NCBI GenBank assembly: GCA_016292545.1
Contig: JAEDIG010000052.1
Location: 1 to 16,549 of the forward strand
DNA length: 16,549 bases
Reading direction: 5' to 3'
Origin: Bacteroidaceae bacterium
GTDB lineage: Bacteria > Bacteroidota > Bacteroidia > Bacteroidales > Bacteroidaceae
Within the stretch, counting starts at the first letter, position 1. Each line of letters opens with the position of its first letter. Below the pieces are notes generated by a model that was not told the DNA's origin, searched no databases, and saw only the letters and a program-made list of their open reading frames with translations. Shown piece by piece: positions 7,464 through 15,069 of this stretch. Both the position numbers and the translations under genes were made by a program.

Positions 7464-7962
7464 ACGCATCAATTTTTTCAGCTTCTGTCCGGATGAAGTT
7501 CCTGGCCCGATGGAGGTACACTTTCACTTGTGTGTCGCTGATTTGCAGCACTTGGGCGATTTCCTGATAGGAATACCCTTCCACATCGCGAAGTTGCAGG
7601 ATGCTGCGCTGTATCTCGGGCAGCTTCTCCATCAGTTCCATAATGAGCCCCACGCGTTCGTTTTGGGAAACGAGCTCATCGGGAGACCTCAGACCCGAGG
7701 GCTTTTCTGCCTGCCCGTCGAGCGGAAGGGTCCGCCTGTCTGCCTGTGCGGTTTTGTCCAGCGCCAGATGACGGCAAATGGTCATGCAATATGCCTCCAC
7801 AGAGTTCAGCCGCTGCCAATCCTCTTTCTGTTGCCAGACTTTAACCATGGTGTCCTGCACGACATCTTCCGCCTCCTCTGTGTTCAGGGTGATGCGGAGG
7901 GCCAGCCTGTAGAGTTTGTCCTTAAGTGGCAATATGTCGTCATGAAAGCTGATGGTTTTCAT
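7453..7962 (-). CDS. ECF-family RNA polymerase sigma-70 factor
   Basis: This 169-aa protein has the two-domain layout of extracytoplasmic-function sigma factors. Region 2 (about 14-77) contains LYRLALRITLNTEEAEDVVQDTMVKVW, binding core polymerase and the -10 element. Region 4 (about 106-155) contains LPEIQRSILQLRDVEGYSYQEIAQVL and then a helix-turn-helix (131-154) that reads the -35 element. No extra C-terminal domain is present. Its end overlaps the start of the predicted anti-sigma gene, consistent with translational coupling. An ECF-type promoter lies immediately upstream, suggesting autoregulation. The inducing stress and target genes are not evident; no second good copy of the promoter was spotted in this window. 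Confidence 0.93.
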   Translation of the reverse strand: MKTISFHDDILPLKDKLYRLALRITLNTEEAEDVVQDTMVKVWQQKEDWQRLNSVEAYCMTICRHLALDKTAQADRRTLPLDGQAEKPSGLRSPDELVSQNERVGLIMELMEKLPEIQRSILQLRDVEGYSYQEIAQVLQISDTQVKVYLHRARNFIRTEAEKIDAYGL

Positions 7963-7979
7963 CTTTTCTCTATTATGAA

Positions 7980-8006
7980 AGACGGTTGCCGTGGCAGAAT
8001 GTTACA
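7980..8006 (-). promoter_or_regulatory. ECF-type promoter, probably autoregulatory
   Basis: On the - strand TGTAAC (8006-8001) and CGTCT (7984-7980) are separated by exactly 16 bases. This fits the general ECF pattern of an AAC-containing -35 and a CGTC-type -10. The sigma-factor ATG at 7962 follows 17 bases later, so the leader would be very short. The housekeeping TAnnTTTG box is absent here, supporting control by the encoded sigma factor itself. Confidence 0.65.
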
Positions 8007-8017
8007 CGGCAGCCGTC
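7981..8017 (-). terminator. Palindrome downstream of argB, likely terminator, overlapping the sigma promoter
   Basis: Arms 7981-7993 and 8005-8017 match at 12 of 13 positions around an 11-base loop. In a leftward argB transcript the hairpin would be followed by UUUC, terminator-like though with a short U-run. Both ECF promoter elements sit inside it: the -10 mainly in the distal arm, the -35 in loop and proximal arm. Confidence 0.5.
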
Positions 8018-8071
8018 ATAAAAAATGTTAATTGCTGGTCTTGGATTGCACCCTGGCCAGGTGGGAGGCTC

Positions 8072-8839
8072 TCAGTTGATGAGTGTGCCGCTGCTACCGT
8101 CCAGGTTGTCGGCCCGTGTGATGACAACGTTTTCCACACCCGCCGCAAGCGCGGCAAAGGCATTGTCGATCTTGGGTATCATGCCTCCGCTGATGGTGCC
8201 GTCGGCCTTCAGTTGCGCATAGAGCGCCTTGTTGATGTGGGGAATCACACTGTTGTCATTGTTGGGCTGGCTGAGCACGCCTGGCTTCTCGAAACAGAAG
8301 GTGAGCGTCACCCTGTAGTATCTGGCCAGGGCTGCGGCCACCTCGCGGGCAATGGTGTCGGCATTGGTGTTGAGCATGTGCCCCTTGCCATCGTGGCAGA
8401 GGGGTGCCATCACGGGCACCACCTGTTCATCAATCAGTTTCTGCAGCATGGAAGCATCTACGCGGTCTATGTCGCCCACCCATCCGTAGTCGATGTCCTT
8501 GACGGGGCGCTTGTGGCCCCGGATTACGTCCATGTCGGCTCCGCAGAGTCCCAGCGCGTTCACTCCACGCGCCTGCAGGCCAGCTACGGTGGACTTGTTC
8601 ACCAGTCCTGCATACACCATCGTGACAATGCGCAGCATGGGTTCGTCGGTGATGCGCCGGCCTTCCACCATGCGGCTTTCCACACCGAGCTGTGCGGCGA
8701 TGCGTGTGGCAGAACGCCCTCCTCCATGCACCAGCACCTTGTGGCCTGGCAGGGCGGCAAAACGGTCGAGCAGTGCTGCGGTGGACGCTTCGTCTTCAAG
8801 AATGCCTCCGCCCACCTTAATTACATTTATACTGTCCAT
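8072..8839 (-). CDS. argB: Acetylglutamate kinase (possibly N-succinylglutamate kinase)
   Basis: This 255-aa amino-acid kinase phosphorylates the gamma-carboxyl of an N-acylated glutamate, the second step of the acylated arginine/ornithine pathway. Visible motifs are KVGGG at 8-12 (Lys8 contacts phosphate), VHGGGR at 37-42, the NTNADTIA substrate/nucleotide segment at 157-164, and GGMIPK at 218-223 with catalytic-type Lys223. Length is normal for ArgB (about 255-300). Bacteroides fragilis is known to use N-succinylated rather than N-acetylated intermediates at the carbamoyltransferase step, so the natural substrate here may be N-succinylglutamate; the sequence alone does not decide. It follows speA by 30 bases, at the end of the topA-aroK-speA-argB unit, linking arginine synthesis to arginine decarboxylation. 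Confidence 0.93.
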   Translation of the reverse strand: MDSINVIKVGGGILEDEASTAALLDRFAALPGHKVLVHGGGRSATRIAAQLGVESRMVEGRRITDEPMLRIVTMVYAGLVNKSTVAGLQARGVNALGLCGADMDVIRGHKRPVKDIDYGWVGDIDRVDASMLQKLIDEQVVPVMAPLCHDGKGHMLNTNADTIAREVAAALARYYRVTLTFCFEKPGVLSQPNNDNSVIPHINKALYAQLKADGTISGGMIPKIDNAFAALAAGVENVVITRADNLDGSSGTLIN

Positions 8840-8869
8840 GATTATTGTTTACTTGATGCTTTTTTTCCG

Positions 8870-10762
8870 TTATTCCAGATAGGTATAGCCGTAGAGCCCA
8901 GCCCTGTAGTTGCTGATGAATTCCTTTCCTTCGCTGGAGGTGATCTTGCCGTCCTTGATGGCCTTGCTCACCCATATCTCCAAGCGGCGAACCAGTTTCT
9001 TGGGATCATACTGCACGTATTCCAGCACATCGGCCACACTCTCTCCGTCGATGAACTGGTCGATGCTGTACCCTTTTCCATCCACCGAGATGTGTACAGC
9101 ATTGGTGTCTCCAAACAGGTTGTGCATGTTGCCCAGAATCTCCTGATAGGCACCCACCAGGAACACACCAATGTAGTAGTGTTCTCCAGCCGGGATGGGA
9201 TGGAGCGGCAGGTAGGTGGTTTGCTGGCCGCCATTCACATAGGCTGTCACCTTTCCGTCGGAGTCGCAGGTGATGTCCTGGATGGTGGCGCTTCGTGTGG
9301 GCTCCTCGTCGAGCCGTGCGATGGGCATGATGGGGAATAGCTGGTCGATGCCCCAGGAGTCGGGCATGCTCTGGAACAGGCTGAAATTGCAGAAGTACTT
9401 GTCGGCCATTTGCTTGTCGAGCTTGCGGAGCTCGTCAGGGATGTGCTTCTGATGATGAACCAGTTCCGACACCTCATGGCTGATGGCCCAATAAAGGCTT
9501 TCAATCTGGGCACGTGTCTTCAGGTCGATGATGCCATGCCTGAACAGGTCGAGTGCTTCTTCGCGGATGTCTTCGGCATCGTGCCAGTCTTCGAGCAGCG
9601 AACGCCCACTCAGTTTGTCCCATATCTCTGTCAGGTCGTGCACCAGCTTGTGGTCTTCGGCTGTGGGCTGGAAGTCTTCCGGCATTTGGGGGGCCGACAC
9701 GGTTTCCAGCACATCCAGGATGAGCACGCTGTGGTGGGCCGTGAGAGAACGTCCGCCTTCGGTAATCAGGTTGGGATGGGGAATCTTGTTGGTTTCCGAT
9801 GCTTCTGCAAAGGTGTACACGCAGTCGTTCACATATTCCTGGATGCTGTAGTTCACGCTGCTTTCGCTGTTGCTGCTGCGTGTGCCGTCATAGTCCACAC
9901 CCAGTCCGCCGCCACAGTCGACAAACTCGATGTTGAAGCCCATGGCATGGAGCTGCACGTAGAACTGCGCCGCTTCGCGAAGGGCGGTGCTGATGCGTCG
10001 GATTTTGGTGATTTGGCTGCCGATGTGGAAATGGATCAGCTTCAGGCAGTCGCGCAACCCCATTTCATCGAGTTGCTGCAGGGCCATGAGCAGTTCGGAG
10101 GAGTTGAGGCCGAACTTGCTGGCATCGCCGCCGCTCTCGCTCCACTTTCCTGTGCCGCAGCTGGCCAGCTTGATGCGTATGCCCAGATTCGGACGCACAC
10201 CCAGCTTTTCTGCGGTTTCTGCGATAATCTTCATCTCGGGCAGTTTCTCCACCACCAGGAACACACGCTTGCCCATCTTCTGGGCCAGCAGGGCCAGCTC
10301 GATGAAGTTCTGGTCCTTGTGCCCGTTGCAGATGATAAGGCTGTCGCTGTCCATGTTGGTTGCCAGCACGGCATGCAGCTCGGGCTTTGAACCGGCTTCC
10401 AGTCCCAGGTTGTAGCGCTTGCCGTGGCTGATGATTTCTTCCACCACGGGCCGCATCTGGTTCACCTTGATGGGGAATATGATGAAATGCTCGCCTTGGT
10501 AGTTGTATTCACGCTCCGCCTTGCGAAAGCACTCGTCGGTTTTCTCTATACGGTTGTCGAGGATGTCGGGGAAGCGCAGCAGCACGGGGGCTGTCACATG
10601 GCGTGTGGCCAGCTGGTCGACCACCTCCTTGAGGTCAACCTGCACACTGTTCTTCTTGGGGGTCACATACACATGTCCTGCATCGTTGATGCCGAAGTAG
10701 TTTACACCCCAACCCTTAATGTTGTAAAGTTCTTCCGAGTCTTCAATCCTCCATTTCTTCAT
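8870..10762 (-). CDS. speA: Biosynthetic arginine decarboxylase
   Basis: This cytoplasmic PLP enzyme converts arginine to agmatine plus CO2, the first step of the agmatine route to putrescine and spermidine. The 630-aa length and motifs fit the SpeA (fold III, alanine-racemase-like) family: PLP lysine Lys99 in FIIFPIKVNQ, the GIRIKLASCGTGKW stretch with a following GGDASKFGL, HFHIGSQ, the glycine loop CGGGLGVDYDGT, and a C-terminal domain with GAYQEILGNMHNLFGDTNA. The start ATG overlaps the aroK stop codon (ATGA at 10762-10759), implying translational coupling. In Bacteroidales agmatine is generally processed through carbamoylputrescine, whose enzymes are not in this window. Confidence 0.96.
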   Translation of the reverse strand: MKKWRIEDSEELYNIKGWGVNYFGINDAGHVYVTPKKNSVQVDLKEVVDQLATRHVTAPVLLRFPDILDNRIEKTDECFRKAEREYNYQGEHFIIFPIKVNQMRPVVEEIISHGKRYNLGLEAGSKPELHAVLATNMDSDSLIICNGHKDQNFIELALLAQKMGKRVFLVVEKLPEMKIIAETAEKLGVRPNLGIRIKLASCGTGKWSESGGDASKFGLNSSELLMALQQLDEMGLRDCLKLIHFHIGSQITKIRRISTALREAAQFYVQLHAMGFNIEFVDCGGGLGVDYDGTRSSNSESSVNYSIQEYVNDCVYTFAEASETNKIPHPNLITEGGRSLTAHHSVLILDVLETVSAPQMPEDFQPTAEDHKLVHDLTEIWDKLSGRSLLEDWHDAEDIREEALDLFRHGIIDLKTRAQIESLYWAISHEVSELVHHQKHIPDELRKLDKQMADKYFCNFSLFQSMPDSWGIDQLFPIMPIARLDEEPTRSATIQDITCDSDGKVTAYVNGGQQTTYLPLHPIPAGEHYYIGVFLVGAYQEILGNMHNLFGDTNAVHISVDGKGYSIDQFIDGESVADVLEYVQYDPKKLVRRLEIWVSKAIKDGKITSSEGKEFISNYRAGLYGYTYLE

Positions 10763-11286
10763 TTCTCTAATTCTTCAATCAATAGGTTTACACTGGTTTT
10801 TACCTTCTCGTAGTTGTCCATCAGGCTCACGTCGAGTACATGCTTGGCCTTCAGGTAGTAGGGTTCGCGCACCTTCATCGTTTCGTCGATGTATCGGATG
10901 AGTTCCTCCTTGCTCTTTCCCTTGATGAGCGGCCTTTCCACTTTGCCCATCAGCAGGTGGGCTGCCAGCACGGGCGTCTCGGCTTTCAGGTATACCGTTT
11001 CTGCCTGGGCGTTGAGGTAGTCCATATTGTCGAAGTGGCAGGGCGTGCCGCCTCCACAGGAGAGTACGATGTTTTCAAACTCGGCCACCTCATGCAGCAT
11101 GTTGCGTTCCAGTTCTCTGAATCCGGCTTCACCGCGTTCTGCAAAGATCTGCGATACGGTGCGGTGGTAGCGCATCTCAATGTACCAGTCAAGGTCATAG
11201 AAGAAAAGGCCCAGCGCCATGGCCAGTTGGCGGCCGATGGTGGTCTTTCCTGATCCCATGAATCCTATGAGGACAATACGTTTCAT
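10759..11286 (-). CDS. aroK: Shikimate kinase
   Basis: This 175-aa P-loop kinase phosphorylates shikimate at the 3-hydroxyl, step five of aromatic amino-acid and chorismate synthesis. It has Walker A GFMGSGKT (residues 8-15), shikimate-binding Asp33 in DLDWYIE, Arg57 in FRELE, the CGGGTP loop (77-82), the lid arginine in ERPL (Arg118) and Arg140 ahead of EPYYLKA. Length is typical. It begins 37 bases after the topA stop codon and its stop overlaps the speA start, so it is translated as the second gene of the operon. Confidence 0.96.
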   Translation of the reverse strand: MKRIVLIGFMGSGKTTIGRQLAMALGLFFYDLDWYIEMRYHRTVSQIFAERGEAGFRELERNMLHEVAEFENIVLSCGGGTPCHFDNMDYLNAQAETVYLKAETPVLAAHLLMGKVERPLIKGKSKEELIRYIDETMKVREPYYLKAKHVLDVSLMDNYEKVKTSVNLLIEELEK

Positions 11287-11323
11287 TCTTTTTTCTCTAG
11301 GTTGTTATCTTTGGTTCTTTAAA

Positions 11324-13669
11324 TTATTTCTTGCGTGCGTAGGTCCGCTTTTTGGCCGTTCCCTTTTCAGCGGTTTCCGTGGCTTCGTTCTGTGCGTTCT
11401 CCACCACCTGCATGCAGTCCTCGTAGGTGAGTTCTACGGCACGTTTGGCCATGGCCGAAGGGAGCTTGTAGTTTGTGCCCTTGTAGCTGATGTAGGCACC
11501 ATATCGCCCGTTCATGATCTCCATCTCGCTGTCCTCCTCAAACTGTTTCAGGTGGCGCTTGGCTTCCTGCTGACGATGCTTCTCAATCAGGGTGATGGCT
11601 TCCTCCAGTGTAATCTCGAAAGGGTCGGTGCCTTTGGGAACCGACACATACTGCCCGTTGTGTGCCACGTATGGCCCGAAACGGCCCGTATTCACGGTCA
11701 CGACCGTCTGTTCAAACATGCCCAGGTCGCGGGGAAGGCAGAACAGTTTCAGCGCTTCTTCCAGTGTGATGCGTTCGATGCTCTGGGTGGCCGGCAACTG
11801 GGCGAAGCGGGGTTTGGCGGCACTTCCAGCCGTGCCGATTTGCACATACGAGCCAAAGCGTCCTATCTTGGCCAGCACTGTTTCTCCGCTGGCAGGGTCG
11901 GTGCCCAGCACACGTTCGCCCACTTTCTGCCGGCTGTCGCTCAACGATTTCTCCACCAGCGGGTCAAGCTCTGCATAGAAATCCTTCAGCACGCCCGTCC
12001 ATTCGCGGTGTCCGGCGGCAATCTCGTCAAATTCCTTCTCCACATCGGCCGTGAAGTTATAGTCCATGATGTCGGGGAAGCACTCCAGCAGGAAATCGTT
12101 CACCACCACACCCATGTCGGTGGGTTGCAGCTTGCCACGCTCCGCACCGTACATCAGGCTCTGTTCTTCCCGTTTCATCGGGCCGCTGGCAGGCATGGTG
12201 AGCACGCAGTAGGTGCGTTTCACTCCTTCCTTGTCGCCCTTGGCCACATATTCGCGCTGCTGGATGGTGGTGATGGTGGACGCGTAGGTGCTGGGGCGTC
12301 CGATGCCCAGCTCCTCCAGTTTCTTCACCAGTGCGGCTTCGTTGTAGCGGAAGGGGCATTGCATGAAGCGCTGGGTGGCGGTCGTCTGTTTGTAGGTCAG
12401 CACATCGCCGGCCTGCATGGGGGGCAGCTGGCCTGTGGCCTCACTGCTTGCGTCCTCCTCCTGCGTTTCTCTATACACCTTCAGGAAACCGTCGAACTTC
12501 ACCACTTCGCCGTTGGCCACAAAATAGTCTTCCATGCCGTCGATGGCGATGATGGCCTGTGTCTTCTCAATCTCTGCATCGGCCATTTGTGTGGCCAGTG
12601 TGCGCTTCCAAATCAGGTTATACAGCTTGGCTTCCTGTCCGTTTCCTTCAATCTGGGTGTGCTCCATGTAGGTGGGGCGGATGGCCTCGTGTGCCTCCTG
12701 GGCACCTTTCGAATGGGTGGTGTATTGTCTGGTCTTCACATAGCGTTCGCCCATCTGCTTCTCTATCACGGCACGGCTGGCACCCAGGCACAGTGTGCTC
12801 AGGTTCACACTGTCGGTTCGCATGTAGGTGATGTGTCCGTTTTCATAGAGATGCTGGGCCACGGTCATGGTCTGGGCCACGGTGAATCCGAGTTTGTGGG
12901 CGGCCTCTTGCTGCAGGGTGCTGGTGGTGAAGGGTGGCGCGGGCACACGTCTTTGGGGCTTCACTGTGAGTTCCTTCACTTCGAAGCGTGCCTGACGGCA
13001 CTTTTCCAGAAAGGCATGCGTTTCCTCTTCCGTACGGAAGCGGTGGTTCAGTTCCGCCCTTATCTCGTTGCCTTCTGCATTGGTGAACACGGCTGTCACA
13101 CGGAAATAGTCCTCACTGACGAAGTTCTGTATCTCTCTCTCCCGCTCTACAATCAGCCTCACAGCCACGCTCTGCACACGTCCTGCGCTCAGCGATGGCT
13201 TGATTCTGCGCCAGAGCACAGGGCTCAGCTTGAAGCCCACGATGCGGTCGAGCACACGCCGGGCCTGCTGGGCATTCACCAGGTTCAGGTCAATGTCGCG
13301 TGGGTGCAGGATGGCTTCCTGTATGGCTGTTTTCGTGATTTCGTGAAACACGATGCGCCGTGTGTGGTCGGCATTCAGCTTCAGCACCTCGAACAGATGC
13401 CAGCTGATGGCTTCTCCCTCGCGGTCCTCATCGGATGCCAGCCACACTGTCTGTGCCTCCGATGCGGCTTTCTTGAGCTGCGACACCACTTTCACCTTGT
13501 CGGCCGGTATCTCGTATTGTGGTTCAAAGGTTTTTGGATTCACACTGAGCGTCTTCTTCTTCAAGTCGCGAATGTGTCCATAGCTCGACAACACTTTATA
13601 GTCTTGTCCGAGAAACTTTTCAATGGTCTTGGCTTTTGCCGGACTCTCTACAATTACCAGATTCTGCAT
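11324..13669 (-). CDS. topA: DNA topoisomerase I (type IA)
   Basis: This enzyme relaxes negative supercoils by passing a strand through a transient 5'-phosphotyrosine break. The 781-aa protein has the Toprim fold at the start (Glu8 in VIVESPAKAKTIEK; acidic SDEDREGE at 79-86 binding Mg2+), the core with SLSAGRVQSVAVRLI (about 159-173), and catalytic Tyr282 in ITYMRTDSVNL. GIGRPSTYASTI lies farther on. The C-terminal portion carries three diverged topoisomerase C-terminal repeats with GRFGSYV, GRFGPYV and GRYGAYI, and no CxxC zinc fingers, unlike the E. coli enzyme. A basic tail (KKRTYARKK) ends the protein. It is the first gene of the leftward operon and has its own upstream promoter. Confidence 0.97.
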   Translation of the reverse strand: MQNLVIVESPAKAKTIEKFLGQDYKVLSSYGHIRDLKKKTLSVNPKTFEPQYEIPADKVKVVSQLKKAASEAQTVWLASDEDREGEAISWHLFEVLKLNADHTRRIVFHEITKTAIQEAILHPRDIDLNLVNAQQARRVLDRIVGFKLSPVLWRRIKPSLSAGRVQSVAVRLIVEREREIQNFVSEDYFRVTAVFTNAEGNEIRAELNHRFRTEEETHAFLEKCRQARFEVKELTVKPQRRVPAPPFTTSTLQQEAAHKLGFTVAQTMTVAQHLYENGHITYMRTDSVNLSTLCLGASRAVIEKQMGERYVKTRQYTTHSKGAQEAHEAIRPTYMEHTQIEGNGQEAKLYNLIWKRTLATQMADAEIEKTQAIIAIDGMEDYFVANGEVVKFDGFLKVYRETQEEDASSEATGQLPPMQAGDVLTYKQTTATQRFMQCPFRYNEAALVKKLEELGIGRPSTYASTITTIQQREYVAKGDKEGVKRTYCVLTMPASGPMKREEQSLMYGAERGKLQPTDMGVVVNDFLLECFPDIMDYNFTADVEKEFDEIAAGHREWTGVLKDFYAELDPLVEKSLSDSRQKVGERVLGTDPASGETVLAKIGRFGSYVQIGTAGSAAKPRFAQLPATQSIERITLEEALKLFCLPRDLGMFEQTVVTVNTGRFGPYVAHNGQYVSVPKGTDPFEITLEEAITLIEKHRQQEAKRHLKQFEEDSEMEIMNGRYGAYISYKGTNYKLPSAMAKRAVELTYEDCMQVVENAQNEATETAEKGTAKKRTYARKK

Positions 13670-13701
13670 CTTCGGTTCTCTGTTTTTTTGATTTGTGGCC
13701 G

Positions 13702-13709
13702 CAAAGTTA
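13702..13709 (-). promoter_or_regulatory. Probable -7 promoter box of the topA operon
   Basis: On the - strand TAACTTTG (13709-13702) matches TAnnTTTG and lies 32 bases before the topA ATG, in the 66-base gap between the Nudix and topA genes. No convincing -33 TTTG is seen at the usual distance. Confidence 0.5.
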
Positions 13710-13735
13710 ATGCAAAAATCTCATCTATACCCTAT

Positions 13736-14275
13736 TTATGGGTTAAATTTTTCCCCTATTAGCCTGGAAATGCCTTTTCTTATTGAACCGAGGCCGAAAT
13801 CTTCGGGGCGCAGGCGCTGCCATGGCATCCATAATGTACGGGCGGCATCGTCCATGGCATGGATGTCCCCCCCTATGGTCCTGCACAGGAAGAACAGGTC
13901 CATCGTGTGGATGCTGAGGCCGCTATAGGGATAGATGTTGGGGATGGTGAAAAGGAATCTCTCCACACGCACTTCAAGGCCGGTCTCTTCGCGCACCTCT
14001 CTTGCCACGCCTTCTTCGGCCGTTTCGTAGAGGTCGGCAAAACCGCCTGGCAAGTCCAGTGTGCCTTTGGCGGGCTCCTTGGCCCGTTCCACCACCAGCA
14101 CCTCGTTCTTCTCGTTGCATATCACAGCCACTGTGGCTGCGCTGGGATTGAAGAAGTATTCAAATCCGCAGTCCTTGCACCGTTTGCTCTTTTCGCTGTT
14201 TCCATCAAAATGCGTGCTGCCACACACAGGGCAGAAACGGAATTTTTCCAGTGGATGTGTCCTTTCCATCTTCAT
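13736..14275 (-). CDS. Zn-ribbon Nudix hydrolase
   Basis: Nudix enzymes hydrolyse nucleoside diphosphates linked to another moiety; the substrate here is unknown. The 179-aa protein begins with a four-cysteine zinc ribbon (Cys15, Cys18, Cys33, Cys36: FCPVCGS...RCKDCGF). It has a complete Nudix box, GX5EX7REUXEEXGU, from Gly78 to Leu100 (Glu84, Arg92, Glu93, Glu96, Glu97, Gly99). The SQPWPFPxS motif of the NAD(H)/RNA-decapping enzyme NudC is absent, so a NudC assignment is not supported despite the Zn ribbon. The frame stays open to an ATG at 14341, but the family-like start (MKMERTHPLEKFRFCPVCG) and the -7 box at 14312-14305 place translation at 14275 or the ATG two codons later. It lies upstream of topA but is separated from it by a promoter. 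Confidence 0.9.
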   Translation of the reverse strand: MKMERTHPLEKFRFCPVCGSTHFDGNSEKSKRCKDCGFEYFFNPSAATVAVICNEKNEVLVVERAKEPAKGTLDLPGGFADLYETAEEGVAREVREETGLEVRVERFLFTIPNIYPYSGLSIHTMDLFFLCRTIGGDIHAMDDAARTLWMPWQRLRPEDFGLGSIRKGISRLIGEKFNP

Positions 14276-14304
14276 TTTGCTAACTTCGCATGATAAATTT
14301 GCTG

Positions 14305-14312
14305 CAAAGATA
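14305..14312 (-). promoter_or_regulatory. Probable -7 promoter box of the Nudix gene
   Basis: On the - strand TATCTTTG matches TAnnTTTG and lies 29 bases before the chosen ATG at 14275. It excludes the longer 14341 start from a transcript made here. A -33 box is not obvious. Confidence 0.55.
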
Positions 14313-14366
14313 AACAAAATCCGTAAAATGGTGCACTTCACTGATACAATCTATCAAAAAAATCAT

Positions 14367-14374
14367 TATCTTTG
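14367..14374 (+). promoter_or_regulatory. Probable -7 promoter box of the NfeD-like/flotillin operon
   Basis: TATCTTTG, identical to the divergent Nudix -7 box, lies 39 bases before the ATG at 14414. The two boxes point away from each other and share about 54 bases of AT-rich DNA. No clear -33 box is visible. Confidence 0.5.
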
Positions 14375-14413
14375 TTCCAATTTAATAATAATTCATCTTA
14401 ACAAACCCTGTTT

Positions 14414-15025
14414 ATGGAAGCATTTCAGAATTGGTACGAGGGTCTGGAACCTCTCATGCGTGTGTATTGGACAATAGCGATTGCCGTGTCCGTGGTATTT
14501 GCCATTCAGATGTTGCTCACGATAGTGGGCATAGGCGACACGGATGCTGATGCCTCGGGGGCCGACATGGACATGGACATGGGCGATGCATCGGCCGATG
14601 GCGACACACTCGACACGGGTGGAGCTGTCCAGCTCTTCACGGTGCGCAACATGATTAATTTCCTTCTTGGCCTGGGATGGGGTGGCGTGTGCTTCTCGGG
14701 AGTGGTCACAAACCGTCCGTTGCTGGTAATTGTGTCGCTGCTGTGTGGTGCGGCTTTTGTATGGATGTTCCTCTGGATGCTGCGCCGCGTGCTTCGTCTG
14801 GAAAGCAATGGCGCGTTTCGCATTACGGACTGTGTCAACCAGACGTGCTCTGTCTATTTGCGCATTCCTGCCGGCCGCCAGGGGATGGGAAAGGTGCAGG
14901 TGAGCTTTGGCGGCAGTGTGCAGGAGCTCGATGCCATGTCCGCCGGGGAAGCCATTCCCACTGGGGCAAAGGTAGTGGTGGCGGAGGTGATAGACCACCA
15001 CACCGTATTGGTGAAGCCCTGCTGA
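14414..15025 (+). CDS. NfeD-like membrane protein, flotillin partner
   Basis: This 203-aa membrane protein has three predicted transmembrane segments (about 16-40, 80-98 and 103-125) and a C-terminal soluble beta domain (about 133-202) resembling the OB fold of NfeD proteins (VYLRIPAGRQGMGKVQVSFGG...AMSAGEAIPTGAKVVVAEV). It has no N-terminal ClpP-like protease domain, so it belongs to the short NfeD class, like YuaF of Bacillus subtilis, encoded with flotillin-type SPFH proteins. The first loop (41-68) is unusually rich in Asp and Met (DMDMDMGD at 51-58). The SPFH gene begins 44 bases downstream, so the two likely form an operon organising membrane microdomains. Family assignment rests on topology, C-terminal pattern and neighbour. 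Confidence 0.8.
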   Translation: MEAFQNWYEGLEPLMRVYWTIAIAVSVVFAIQMLLTIVGIGDTDADASGADMDMDMGDASADGDTLDTGGAVQLFTVRNMINFLLGLGWGGVCFSGVVTNRPLLVIVSLLCGAAFVWMFLWMLRRVLRLESNGAFRITDCVNQTCSVYLRIPAGRQGMGKVQVSFGGSVQELDAMSAGEAIPTGAKVVVAEVIDHHTVLVKPC

Positions 15026-15069
15026 GGACGTGTGTAAACTTAAGTATTAATATATAAGGTAAACAAATC

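Noticed and set aside
7991..9340. 449-codon + strand open frame across the argB/speA region
   Set aside because: It overlaps two clearly recognised - strand genes (argB, speA) and encodes a His/Val-rich sequence without motifs.
11219..13762. 847-codon + strand open frame opposite topA
   Set aside because: It is antisense to an unmistakable TopA with all catalytic motifs; Leu/His/Cys-rich shadow translation.
13736..14341. Longer Nudix start giving a hydrophobic N-terminus
   Set aside because: The extra 22 residues lie upstream of or over the predicted -7 box, and the family begins near MKMERTHPLEKF.
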